The notes beneath the pieces are model-generated. The model saw only the letters and a program-made list of their open reading frames with translations, ran no database searches and was not told where the DNA came from. From Pseudomonas capsici (lineage in GTDB: Bacteria > Pseudomonadota > Gammaproteobacteria > Pseudomonadales > Pseudomonadaceae), in assembly GCF_017165765.1 (NCBI RefSeq), contig NZ_JAFGZD010000007.1, positions 186,001-250,000 of the forward strand: 64,000 nt of DNA. Direction: 5' to 3'. Below are positions 25,526 through 33,637 of this stretch, piece by piece. The translations under genes and the position numbers were made by a program. Positions within the stretch are counted from its first letter, which is position 1. Every line of letters starts with the position of its first letter.

Positions 25526-27019
25526 TCAATTGCTGGAAGGCCGATACTGCAACGCCTCGGCCAGATGCCTGCGATCAATCGCATCCTCCTGTTCCAGATC
25601 CGCCAGGGTTCTGGCCACTTTCAGCAACCGGTGCGCTGACCGTAACGACAGGGTCAACCGCTCGCAGGCCGTTTCCAGCCAGGTTTCATCCTCCGCCGAC
25701 AGCGGACAATGCTCGCGCAGCCCCGGCAGATCGAGGAAGGCATTGGCGCAGCCCTGGCGTCGCTGCTGACGGTCACGGGCTTTTGCGACCAAGGTTGCAG
25801 CGCTGGCAGTGTCGTCGCCGGTTTGTGGTGTCGGGTTGAGAGCCGTGGCTTCGCGGGCGACCGTCAGATGCAGGTCGATCCGGTCCAGCAACGGGCCGGA
25901 CAGTTTGTTGCGATAGCGCTGTATCTGCTCGGTCGAACAGCGGCACCGCCCGGTGGGCTCACCCATATAGCCGCACGGGCAAGGATTCATGGCCGCGACC
26001 AGTTGAAAGCGCGCCGGGAACCTTACCCGGTCCCGAGCCCGGGAAATCACGATATGGCCGGACTCCAGTGGCTCGCGCAGAACCTCCAGAACGCGGCGGT
26101 CGAACTCGGGTAGTTCATCTAAAAATAACACTCCGTTATGGGCCAATGTTATTTCGCCAGGTTGAGGACTACTGCCACCTCCCACCAACGCCGGCCCCGA
26201 CGCAGAGTGATGGGGTTGCCTGAAAGGCCGCTGCGGCCAACTGCTCAGTGGCACCTGACTGGCCACCGATTGAATCGCCGCCACCTCCAGCGCTTCGTAC
26301 TCATCCAGTGGCGGCAACAGACCGGGCAGGCGACTGGCGAGCAGGGTTTTTCCTGTGCCCGGCGGGCCGCTCAAAAGCAGGTTATGCGCCCCGGCTGCCG
26401 CCACCACCAATGCGCGCTTGGCCGCGGTCTGACCCTGAACTTCGCTCAGATCCGGGTAAGGTTTGGGCTGATGCAAAAGCCCACTGCTCTGATAAGGCGG
26501 GATGGGCGTGCGCCCATTGAAATGCGCAACCAGCTCCAGCAGATGATTCACGGCAATGACCCGCAACCCCGAAGCCAGACACGCCTCCTCGGCATTGGCC
26601 GCTGGTACGATCAGTGTGCGCTCTGCCGCCCTGGCCGCCAGTGCCGCAGGCAACACCCCCTGAACCGGCCGAATCGCCCCCGACAACGCCAACTCGCCCA
26701 GACACTCCACATCCTGCAACGCCAGCAACGGCAACTGCCCACTGGCCCCCAGCAACCCCAGCGCAATGGCCAGATCGAAACGGCCACCATCCTTCGGCAA
26801 ATCCGCCGGAGCCAGATTGAGCGTGATCCGCCGCGCCGGAAAATCCAGCCCCGAATTGAGAATGGCGCTGCGCACCCGATCCTTGCTTTCCTTGACTGCA
26901 CCTTCCGGCAACCCCACCAGCGTCAGGGTCGGCAGGCCGTTGGCCAGATGGGCTTCTACCGTAACGGCAGGTGCTTCCACGCCAACCTGGGCGCGGCTGT
27001 GGACGATGGCGAGAGACAT
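25526..27019 (-). CDS. comM: ComM/YifB AAA+ ATPase (Mg-chelatase-like)
   Basis: A 497-residue protein of the ComM family, a hexameric helicase that aids branch migration during natural transformation. It opens MSLAIVHSRAQVGVEAPAVTVEAHLANGLPTLTLVGLPEGAVKESKDRV, the Lon-S5-like N-terminal domain, followed by Walker A 'SGPPGTGKTLLASRL', Walker B 'GVLFLDELPEF' and a cysteine-rich finger 'NPCPCGYMGEPTGRCRC' in the AAA+ domain. Start at 27019. Intact and full length; in other bacteria comM is a known island insertion point, but here the accessory genes lie upstream, not inside. Confidence 0.93.
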   Translation of the reverse strand: MSLAIVHSRAQVGVEAPAVTVEAHLANGLPTLTLVGLPEGAVKESKDRVRSAILNSGLDFPARRITLNLAPADLPKDGGRFDLAIALGLLGASGQLPLLALQDVECLGELALSGAIRPVQGVLPAALAARAAERTLIVPAANAEEACLASGLRVIAVNHLLELVAHFNGRTPIPPYQSSGLLHQPKPYPDLSEVQGQTAAKRALVVAAAGAHNLLLSGPPGTGKTLLASRLPGLLPPLDEYEALEVAAIQSVASQVPLSSWPQRPFRQPHHSASGPALVGGGSSPQPGEITLAHNGVLFLDELPEFDRRVLEVLREPLESGHIVISRARDRVRFPARFQLVAAMNPCPCGYMGEPTGRCRCSTEQIQRYRNKLSGPLLDRIDLHLTVAREATALNPTPQTGDDTASAATLVAKARDRQQRRQGCANAFLDLPGLREHCPLSAEDETWLETACERLTLSLRSAHRLLKVARTLADLEQEDAIDRRHLAEALQYRPSSN

Positions 27020-27175
27020 GATCTTCCTTGATAACGAGAGCCGCTTCCTGCGGTGTCGGGAAGGATAGATGGGGTTTGAGTGGGGTGGGAGAGGGGGATT
27101 TGTACTGTTTGTTTCGTGGCCCACGTTTCTGGCAGTCGGACTGACAAGCTGAACTCCGGCTGTTCGCTTTGGGGA

Positions 27176-28099
27176 TCAGGCTGGCTGCATGGTGTAGATC
27201 GCCTTGCGCTTCCCATAGACTGCGATTTTGACAACCTCGTTGCCAACACTGGCCGCTTCAGCAATTTTGATGAGCTTTGCCATGCTGTTGACCGTGCTTG
27301 TCTTGGACTGATATTTGAATCGTGCAATCTCAGCTACTGAGCACGCCCGATATGCGGTTCGGATCACTCCACTTTTCTCAAGTAGGTCGATTTTTTCTGG
27401 AGAAATCCATGAAATCAGCTCGTTGATTTTTCCGATTTTCTCATGCAAATGAACCACCGCCTGCTGCTCATTAGTTACCCCGAAGCGCTTCCATGCAGGC
27501 TCATGATGGAACACACGGTTACGGAAGTTTCGGACGAGTGAGACGCGATCCTTGCACTGGGCGAGCATGTTTGCAGCAGAGCTTGTGGGCCAGGTTCCTC
27601 TGAACACCGTGCCTAGGTTCTTCGGCCAGATAAGGTTGTTCCCCATATACTCATTTTCAAGAATAAACTCCCATGTCGAAAAGTCCGTTTTGGATACGAT
27701 TTCGTGATGGTCTGGGGTGCCTTTGAAAGGCTTGCCGGTGCGTTTGGATCGCTCTTTCTGGGCCGCTTTGAAGGCCGACAAAAAATTCCCAGCCAAGAAC
27801 TCCACTGGGTATGGTGCTTTAGTAGTTCCAAGGGTGAAGCTCTTGTACCGTAGCGTTCCTTTCCTCCACCAGAATTTTCCAAGATCAGCCGTCAAGGCTG
27901 TATCTATGGAGTTTCTGAGAGTTACTTCTGCCGCGCTGAGTAGCGGGTAGAGTGCTGCGCAAACATGTGAGTTCCACAGGTACGCACCAACCAGCTCTGC
28001 GTCGTTTTGTGTAGAAAATACTTTGCTGTAGCTGGCAATTCTGTGTGAGCTGATCAGTTCATCAATCAGCAACGGTCTATACTGGATGTTGTGCGGCAT
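27176..28099 (-). CDS. Abi-like HEPN-domain protein, probable defence RNase
   Basis: A 307-residue protein of the broad 'Abi family' (abortive infection) type. It shows an N-terminal 'AYLWNSHVCAALYPLLSAAEVTLRNSIDTAL' segment and the HEPN ribonuclease signature R-x4-H at R193-H198 in 'RNFRNRVFHHEPAW'. No membrane segments. A GAGGGAAG ribosome site lies just before the ATG at 28099. It stands alone, divergent from a candidate small RNA behind a shared palindromic promoter. Low GC and its absence from the usual comM-ubiK order mark it as acquired. Family members cut RNA on phage infection; activity here is inference. It lacks the NYYRL motif of classic AbiD/AbiF. Confidence 0.75.
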   Translation of the reverse strand: MPHNIQYRPLLIDELISSHRIASYSKVFSTQNDAELVGAYLWNSHVCAALYPLLSAAEVTLRNSIDTALTADLGKFWWRKGTLRYKSFTLGTTKAPYPVEFLAGNFLSAFKAAQKERSKRTGKPFKGTPDHHEIVSKTDFSTWEFILENEYMGNNLIWPKNLGTVFRGTWPTSSAANMLAQCKDRVSLVRNFRNRVFHHEPAWKRFGVTNEQQAVVHLHEKIGKINELISWISPEKIDLLEKSGVIRTAYRACSVAEIARFKYQSKTSTVNSMAKLIKIAEAASVGNEVVKIAVYGKRKAIYTMQPA

Positions 28100-28125
28100 A
28101 CTCAGACTTCCCTCTCTGCGAGGGG

Positions 28126-28170
28126 CCTGTATAAAGTTGGGTTGACACGACTGTCAACTGCTCATAGCAT
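28126..28170. promoter_or_regulatory. Divergent promoter pair on a palindrome
   Basis: GTTGACA-CGAC-TGTCAAC (28141-28158) is a perfect palindrome with 7-base arms, and each arm supplies a consensus TTGACA -35 box. Rightwards, TTGACA (28142-28147), 17 bases, then TAGCAT (28165-28170). Leftwards, TTGACA (28157-28152), 18 bases, then TATACA (about 28133-28128). The left promoter would drive the HEPN gene and the right one the candidate small RNA. A dimeric repressor on the palindrome would block both. Confidence 0.55.
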
Positions 28171-28176
28171 TGGTTT

Positions 28177-28270
28177 CCAGGTTGGCAATGAGCTCCAATG
28201 AGCAAAAGCTTACGACTCACTGCAAAGACCACGAAACACCCACCCCGGCCTCGAGCCGGGGTTTTCGTTT
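28177..28270 (+). ncRNA. Candidate small RNA divergent from the HEPN gene
   Basis: No convincing coding frame lies here, but a promoter-like pair (TTGACA at 28142, TAGCAT at 28165) is followed about 90 bases later by a strong terminator (28243-28270). The body holds an 8-base direct repeat, CAATGAGC, at 28186-28193 and 28196-28203, and can fold by CATTGG/CCAATG pairing if transcription begins slightly upstream. RNA antitoxins or guide-like RNAs often sit beside HEPN RNases, which makes a functional link plausible. It could instead be an attenuated leader of the gene at 28475. No expression evidence. Confidence 0.4.
28231..28270 (+). terminator. Strong rho-independent terminator with no coding gene before it
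   Basis: CCCCGGC (28243-28249) pairs with GCCGGGG (28255-28261) over a 5-base loop, extended outwards by ACGAAA (28231-28236) with TTTCGT (28263-28268). TTTT follows the stem. On this strand there is no gene upstream as far back as 25358, so it must end some non-coding transcript. Confidence 0.75.
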
Positions 28271-28474
28271 CTGGGCAATGGTCAGCTCATATCTGATGAT
28301 GCTCTGCCTAGGCTCACGGCAGCCCCCACCAAAAGATCCTATCAAAACCTTGAGGCAGTGCGGCATCTAGGCTTTTCCTGAACCTTTCATCCACCTTTTG
28401 TAAAGTCCGCTGAACACCCTGGCCCCACACCGGTCCCTCTCCATTCAAGGCCACCAGGATGGAGACTACGACCC

Positions 28475-29017
28475 TTGCCCATAATTCTGACTTCCCATAC
28501 CGCAGACGCAGGTCCAAACGCCACCGAACACGATGCCAAGATGTTCGGATCTCCCAAGGATCGTCTGGATTTCTACCGCAAAGAGATTCAGTACGAAACC
28601 ACCATCCTGGCCAACCGGACGGATGCCTACCTGACGGCGCAATCCTTTCTGGTGATTGCTTTCGCTTCCTGCATGGCCAATCTCAATCCGGAATGGGGCA
28701 AGCTGTTCACGATGTTTGTGCCGCCGTTTCTGGCGTTGTTGGGGGCGTTGAGTTCGTTGAATGCCTGGCCGGGGATTCGTGCGGCCTACGACATCATCGA
28801 TCACTGGCATTACAAGCAAAGCGAGTTGTTGCGCAGTGAGCCGATCATGGGGATCGCGTATGACGAGTCGCCGCTGTTCAATGAACATGAGTCGACGCAC
28901 AAGGGCTATCGCAAGGCGCTGCTCTTTTCGATGCGCACGCCCTGGATTTTCGCGGTTTTCTGGATTCTGCTCGGTGGTTGGGCTGTCTTTATTCAGGTGG
29001 TGGGGTTTGCCGGATAG
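28475..29017 (+). CDS. Small membrane protein of unknown function
   Basis: A 180-residue protein with a charged N terminus ('SPKDRLDFYRKEIQYETTILANRTDAYL'), two close membrane segments (about 55-72 and 78-98), a middle cytoplasmic stretch and a third membrane segment at 154-176. The layout recalls small helical-pair membrane proteins found near bacterial conflict systems, but I recognise no named family. The likely start is TTG at 28475, with AGGATGGAG at 28456-28464; ATG at 28541 is the alternative. It converges on the serine protease gene with 26 bases between stops and lies in the accessory cassette. Confidence 0.65.
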   Translation: MPIILTSHTADAGPNATEHDAKMFGSPKDRLDFYRKEIQYETTILANRTDAYLTAQSFLVIAFASCMANLNPEWGKLFTMFVPPFLALLGALSSLNAWPGIRAAYDIIDHWHYKQSELLRSEPIMGIAYDESPLFNEHESTHKGYRKALLFSMRTPWIFAVFWILLGGWAVFIQVVGFAG

Positions 29018-29043
29018 TTTCGATCAAACCCTTTACCTGATTT

Positions 29044-30018
29044 TCAAAACCACTCGGGAAAGTACTTCTCGTAGTTTCTTTTGCGTGGAGCCCGCTCACC
29101 CGGTTTCAGTCTGGCGCGCCACTCGCGATAAGCGAGATTCTGGCGTGAACGTCTGAGAAATTCCTGTAGATCACGTTGGCTCTTCTCTTCTGCCTTCTTG
29201 AAGAAAAGGGCTTCCTGGGCATCCTGCTTTTCTCTTTCGCGAGGCCAGTTTCTCTCTACGTGATTAATCCAGTCACGCAGAATGAAGCTATCGACTCTTT
29301 GCACCACGAAGTGGACCTTGGGCGTGTCGCTGGTCACTTCGCCGCCATCCTGCTCCAGTGCTTCCTTTACGAAGCCGACAAGGCCGTAACGCTTACTGTC
29401 TGACCAGAACACCGGTCCGCCGCTCATCCCGCTCAGCTTTGTAATGGGAGGCAGCGAGTCGAGATCGCTGTAGAACGTTACGCTGTGGTGTCTGCCATCG
29501 GCACCATTGCCCGCTGCTATAGCTCTAACGAATCCCATGCTCAGTCGGGTCTTGCCTGATCGATCCGCCGTATCCTGTTTTTCAGCGGTCGGGAACCCCG
29601 TTGCCATGGCATAGCGCAGTGGCCAGACAGGATCCTGCTCCTGTATCACGAAGGGCCGCTTGCCGAATCTCAGCAAGGAAGCTTCGTCGATCGGGGTGAT
29701 GGCTACGTCAGGTTGATTGTCTGCGAAGTCCCGAGGGGCAAACAAGAATGGTCCTCTGATCATCAGCCCCTTGTTTGCCGGGCATATATAGCGAAGTGGC
29801 TGGTGGCTTGCTGCTGCCTGCTTGGCCAGATACTCCACGACATGCTTGGCCGTGACGGCATAGCACTTATTGCCATAACGGATAAAAGTGACCGTTCCCG
29901 TCAAATCGGCAGGTTGAGGAAGGAAGCTACGGTGCCCAAGTTCCAGTCTATGAAGTGCCAGGGTCGCTGAGTAAGCCCTGGCGTCGTCAAGGTCATCGTG
30001 AAATTGGAACGTTGTCAT
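29044..30018 (-). CDS. Trypsin-like serine protease, accessory
   Basis: A 324-residue protein with a chymotrypsin-fold triad in order: His59 in 'YAVTAKHVVEYL', Asp104 in 'QPDVAITPID' and Ser199 in 'KLSGMSGGPVFWSD', the last being the GxSGGP oxyanion signature. No signal peptide or membrane segment, so it should act in the cytoplasm, unlike DegP-type enzymes, and no PDZ domain follows. Instead a highly charged C-terminal tail (about 250-324) ends 'NYEKYFPEWF'. I chose the ATG at 30018; an upstream ATG at 30135 would overlap the cysteine protease gene. The two protease genes are 41 bases apart and co-directional, so probably one operon. Confidence 0.78.
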   Translation of the reverse strand: MTTFQFHDDLDDARAYSATLALHRLELGHRSFLPQPADLTGTVTFIRYGNKCYAVTAKHVVEYLAKQAAASHQPLRYICPANKGLMIRGPFLFAPRDFADNQPDVAITPIDEASLLRFGKRPFVIQEQDPVWPLRYAMATGFPTAEKQDTADRSGKTRLSMGFVRAIAAGNGADGRHHSVTFYSDLDSLPPITKLSGMSGGPVFWSDSKRYGLVGFVKEALEQDGGEVTSDTPKVHFVVQRVDSFILRDWINHVERNWPREREKQDAQEALFFKKAEEKSQRDLQEFLRRSRQNLAYREWRARLKPGERAPRKRNYEKYFPEWF

Positions 30019-30059
30019 GCCTGCCTGCTCAGGGTTGTGTACGCTGATTGTTATGGCGC

Positions 30060-30974
30060 TTACTCCCAATCCGGGCGAACCAGAGCTTTCGTTTTCATGT
30101 GCGAACAGCGTCCGGTCAGAGGGTCGGGTGTACAATTGACAGCGATAAACAATCGGTTATCTGCCTTGCTGATATGTTTGGCCAGGTGCTGGAAAGAGCA
30201 AGTCGCCAGCTCATCGGAATGATTGGGGTCTTTGTAGTAGACGGTATTGCCATCGATGCCTGCTATGACAATTGCATGTGCACTGCCAGTGCGAAACTCA
30301 GAAACATTTACCACCCGGTCCCCAGCTTTAGTATCTGCGCCTGAACGATCTATCGTTTTGACGGAAAACTCACCACCTGCATAGCAGGGGCCCCAGTTAG
30401 CCAGGCACTCCTCCAGAAGCTCCGGTGTGAATTTATCGCCACTCCAGACATCTGCCTGCACAATCCTGAATGTGCCATCCGGGAAAAAGGATTCAAATAT
30501 TTTTGCTCTGGACAGGTCGTTATCTTCGTAGCTACGTAACGCCTCAATGGCTGCGATTCTGCGTGGATGCTCAGTGCGATTCCCTTCAAGCAGTTTTTCC
30601 AGTGTGTCTATGTGCTGTTGAAGTCTGTGCGTTGAGGCAGCAGATGCGGTTCTCAGCTTTCGTCGCAACTGAGCCAGGGCTTGAGATCGTCCATTGATTT
30701 TTCGAAGGGTTTCATGACTTCTTGTCGCTAGCCGATCAATGACAATGTTCTTGTCATTACGATTTCCGCTGGGTTCCAGTTCCCCCATTTGAGTCAAGAC
30801 GCTTCGCAACTCGTGCATGGTCTTGAAACTCTCATAGTGCTCGCTTGCCGGCTGAATCATGTCATGAAACTTCAACAACGTTTTGGACACGTAATACCAG
30901 CATGTCGGCCCTCGTTGTCCCCATTTATTGGGAGAACCTGCGCCTATCCTCGGTATGTTGTACAGAATGGCCAT
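30060..30974 (-). CDS. Papain-like cysteine protease, AvrRpt2/C70-like
   Basis: A 304-residue protein with a papain-type active site: Gln20 and Cys25 in 'GQRGPTCWYY', His233 in 'GSAHAIVIAGIDGNTVYYKDPN' and Asp249 in the same segment. The order and the H-to-D spacing (16) fit the C70 (AvrRpt2) and C39-like families. Between Cys25 and the His lies a long charged helical stretch (about 80-150), larger than in AvrRpt2. No secretion signal or membrane segment is visible. Start at 30974 (MAILYNIPRIG) follows AAGGAAACC. It sits between ubiK (25 bases upstream) and the serine protease, so it could be read from the ubiK promoter. Target unknown. Confidence 0.72.
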   Translation of the reverse strand: MAILYNIPRIGAGSPNKWGQRGPTCWYYVSKTLLKFHDMIQPASEHYESFKTMHELRSVLTQMGELEPSGNRNDKNIVIDRLATRSHETLRKINGRSQALAQLRRKLRTASAASTHRLQQHIDTLEKLLEGNRTEHPRRIAAIEALRSYEDNDLSRAKIFESFFPDGTFRIVQADVWSGDKFTPELLEECLANWGPCYAGGEFSVKTIDRSGADTKAGDRVVNVSEFRTGSAHAIVIAGIDGNTVYYKDPNHSDELATCSFQHLAKHISKADNRLFIAVNCTPDPLTGRCSHMKTKALVRPDWE

Positions 30975-30999
30975 ATGGTTTCCTTGCGAGGGTGATTTC

Positions 31000-31263
31000 T
31001 CAATCCTGACCCGCCGCCCCAATCCTCTCTTCCATCTCCGCCACCTTCGCCTCCAGCGCCTCGAGACGAGCACGCGTACGGGCAAGTACGGCCATCTGGC
31101 TGTCGAATTCTTCGCGGCTGACCAGATCCAGTTTGCTGAAGCCGCTTTGCAGCAGGGCCTTGAACTGGGTTTCGAATTCGTTGCGGGGCAGTGGGGTTTC
31201 GCCGTTGAACAGGCGGGAGGCGTGGCCACTCAGGGCATCGAGGAAAGCTTTGGGCGCGAGCAT
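31000..31263 (-). CDS. ubiK: Ubiquinone biosynthesis accessory factor UbiK (BMFP)
   Basis: An 87-residue membrane-fusogenic BMFP-domain protein (MLAPKAFLDALSGHASRLFNG...). The N-terminal amphipathic helix and the C-terminal trimeric coiled coil ('LVSREEFDSQMAVLARTRARLEALEAKVAEMEERI') are both visible. UbiK binds UbiJ and helps assemble the ubiquinone-making complex under aerobic growth. Start 31263 with AGGAAAA upstream. In P. aeruginosa the same gene lies between comM and glnK, so the accessory cassette was inserted on its comM side. Confidence 0.9.
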   Translation of the reverse strand: MLAPKAFLDALSGHASRLFNGETPLPRNEFETQFKALLQSGFSKLDLVSREEFDSQMAVLARTRARLEALEAKVAEMEERIGAAGQD

Positions 31264-31324
31264 GATGTTTTTTCCTGTATCAGATGGGCGGCAGTGTAGC
31301 ACGCAGCATCTATAGTCATTTTCA

Positions 31325-31385
31325 GTGCATCGGCAATGCACAGTTATTGAGCGCGGGGGCGTGCACGAGTGCACTGTAGTTGTGC
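31325..31385 (+). promoter_or_regulatory. Candidate NtrC binding sites upstream of glnK
   Basis: GCAC-N7-GTGC at 31371-31385 fits the NtrC half-site consensus exactly. A second palindrome, GTGCAT-CGGCA-ATGCAC (31325-31341), lies 46 bases further upstream. They sit about 75 to 135 bases before the candidate -24 element at 31461, a normal enhancer distance. The same spacer contains more GTGCAC half-sites between 31361 and 31374. Confidence 0.6.
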
Positions 31386-31460
31386 GTTGTGTGGTGGACA
31401 AAATGGCTCAGGCGGCTGAAAAAGTGCTCAAGGCCCTGTATTTGATGAATATTCACGAGA

Positions 31461-31475
31461 TGGCAAGCTTTCTGC
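31461..31475 (+). promoter_or_regulatory. Sigma-54 promoter of glnK-amtB
   Basis: TGGCAAGCTTTCTGC matches the -24/-12 consensus: TGGCA, then GG-N10-GC spacing and a -12 of CTGC. Transcription would start near 31487, leaving a leader of about 200 bases before glnK. NtrC plus sigma-54 is the known mode of glnK-amtB induction under nitrogen limitation. The remaining spacer (31264-31685) shows no gene. Confidence 0.7.
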
Positions 31476-31589
31476 TTAATGGCTTGTGACCCATGCACTG
31501 ATGCAGTCGCTGTGACGAATGCAGTGCGGCAGGCGGAGCGGGGATGTGTTTCGTCAGAAGCGGTTTTCTGGAGTTGGTCGGGCCTTTAA

Positions 31590-32024
<435 letters not shown>

Positions 32025-32057
32025 GCCGCCAAACCCCACGCCCCAGGAGTAAACAAT

Positions 32058-33395
32058 ATGACTCTGCGTCAATTCGCAGGGCTAGGAGCCCTGTTGTCCC
32101 TCGTAACCCCTGGCCTGGCCATGGCGGCGGACGAAGTGGCAGCCCCCGTTCTCAACTCAGGTGACACCGCCTGGATGCTGACAGCCACCGCGCTGGTGCT
32201 GTTCATGACCATCCCCGGTCTTGCCCTGTTCTACGGCGGCATGGTCCGCTCCAAAAACGTTCTTTCCGTGATGATGCAGTGTTTTGCCATTACCGGTCTG
32301 ATCAGCATCCTGTGGGTCGTCTACGGCTACAGCCTTGCGTTCGACACAACGGGCATGGAAGCTGGCGTCGTCAACTTCAACTCCTTCTTCGGTGGCCTGG
32401 GCAAGGCGTTCCTGGCAGGTATCACGCCTTCGAGCATCACCGGTTCTGCGGCCTTGTTCCCTGAAGCGGTGTTCGTCACCTTCCAGATGACTTTCGCCAT
32501 CATCACTCCGGCCCTGATCGTCGGTGCTTTCGCAGAACGCATGAAGTTCTCCGCGATGCTGATCTTCATGGCCATCTGGTTCACTCTGGTCTACGCGCCA
32601 ATCGCCCACATGGTCTGGGGCGGCGTCGGTGGCCTGATGTGGGACTGGGGCGTTCTGGACTTCGCAGGCGGCACTGTCGTGCACATCAACGCCGGTGTTG
32701 CTGGTCTGGTTGCCTGTCTGGTGCTGGGCAAGCGTAAAGGCTTCCCGACCACCCCGATGGCTCCGCACAACCTGGGTTACACCCTGATCGGTGCAGCCAT
32801 GCTGTGGATCGGCTGGTTCGGCTTCAACGCCGGTTCCGCTGCTGCTGCAAACGGCACTGCCGGTATGGCCATGCTGGTAACCCAGATCGCTACCGCTGCC
32901 GCCGCCCTGGGCTGGATGTTTGCCGAGTGGCTGACTCACGGCAAGCCAAGTGCCCTGGGTATCGCTTCGGGTGTGGTTGCCGGTCTGGTTGCCATTACTC
33001 CGGCTGCCGGTACAGCAGGCCCGATGGGTGCCCTGATCATCGGTCTGGCGTCTGGCGTGATCTGCTTCTTCTGTGCAACCAGCCTTAAACGCAAGCTGGG
33101 CTACGATGACTCTCTGGATGCATTCGGCGTTCACGGTGTCGGCGGTATCGTCGGCGCGATCCTGACCGGCGTGTTCGCTGCTCCTGCACTGGGCGGTTTC
33201 GGTACTGTGACCGACATCGGCGCTCAAGTCTGGATTCAGTTCAAGGGCGTAGCCTTCACCGTCATCTACACCGCAATCGTGACCTACATCATCCTCAAGG
33301 TGCTGGACGTGGTCATCGGTCTGCGTGTGACCGACGAAGAAGAGTCTGTGGGTCTGGACCTTGCACAACACAATGAGCGTGGCTACAACTTGTAA
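32058..33395 (+). CDS. amtB: Ammonium transporter AmtB
   Basis: A 445-residue ammonium channel with a signal peptide (MTLRQFAGLGALLSLVTPGLAMA) and eleven membrane helices. The Amt signatures 'DFAGGTVVHINAGVAGLVACLVLG' (first conserved pore His) and 'DAFGVHGVGGIVGAILTGVFA' (second pore His) are present. It conducts ammonium/ammonia across the inner membrane and is closed by GlnK. RBS CAGGAGT precedes the ATG. It shares the sigma-54 promoter with glnK. Confidence 0.96.
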   Translation: MTLRQFAGLGALLSLVTPGLAMAADEVAAPVLNSGDTAWMLTATALVLFMTIPGLALFYGGMVRSKNVLSVMMQCFAITGLISILWVVYGYSLAFDTTGMEAGVVNFNSFFGGLGKAFLAGITPSSITGSAALFPEAVFVTFQMTFAIITPALIVGAFAERMKFSAMLIFMAIWFTLVYAPIAHMVWGGVGGLMWDWGVLDFAGGTVVHINAGVAGLVACLVLGKRKGFPTTPMAPHNLGYTLIGAAMLWIGWFGFNAGSAAAANGTAGMAMLVTQIATAAAALGWMFAEWLTHGKPSALGIASGVVAGLVAITPAAGTAGPMGALIIGLASGVICFFCATSLKRKLGYDDSLDAFGVHGVGGIVGAILTGVFAAPALGGFGTVTDIGAQVWIQFKGVAFTVIYTAIVTYIILKVLDVVIGLRVTDEEESVGLDLAQHNERGYNL

Positions 33396-33414
33396 TCAGC
33401 CGTAGCTGCAGAAG

Positions 33415-33444
33415 AATGCCCGGTATCCCCGGGCATTTTTTTTA
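33415..33444 (+). terminator. Rho-independent terminator after amtB
   Basis: AATGCCCGG (33415-33423) pairs with CCGGGCATT (33429-33437), followed by an uninterrupted T-run. It lies 20 bases after the amtB stop. Confidence 0.9.
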
Positions 33445-33637
33445 TCGCGACTTTGTGAACCATCCGCGCATTACAGCTTCCATTGTCTGTGTCGTTAGCG
33501 ATGATCGCGGCTTATCGGTGCAGCGGCCTTGATGCTGTCACAGAGATGATCGTTAACTTGTGGATCGGCTTGTTTATTGCGCGCTTTGCTTTTTTCTCAG
33601 TCGAGTTAGAATGCGCGCCGAACGTGCGGAGAACGGT

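Noticed and set aside
28170..28370. Short 66-residue frame over the candidate small RNA
   Set aside because: It reads through a strong terminator, has no ribosome site and a poor codon pattern; a non-coding RNA fits better.
28459..28839. Alternative frame beginning ATG at 28459 in the membrane protein gene
   Set aside because: The ATG overlaps the presumed ribosome site and the frame has no hydrophobic pattern, whereas the frame from 28475 has three clear membrane segments.
30018..30135. Longer N terminus for the serine protease (ATG at 30135)
   Set aside because: It would overlap the upstream cysteine protease gene by 76 bases and adds residues without protease-fold character; the ATG at 30018 is better spaced.
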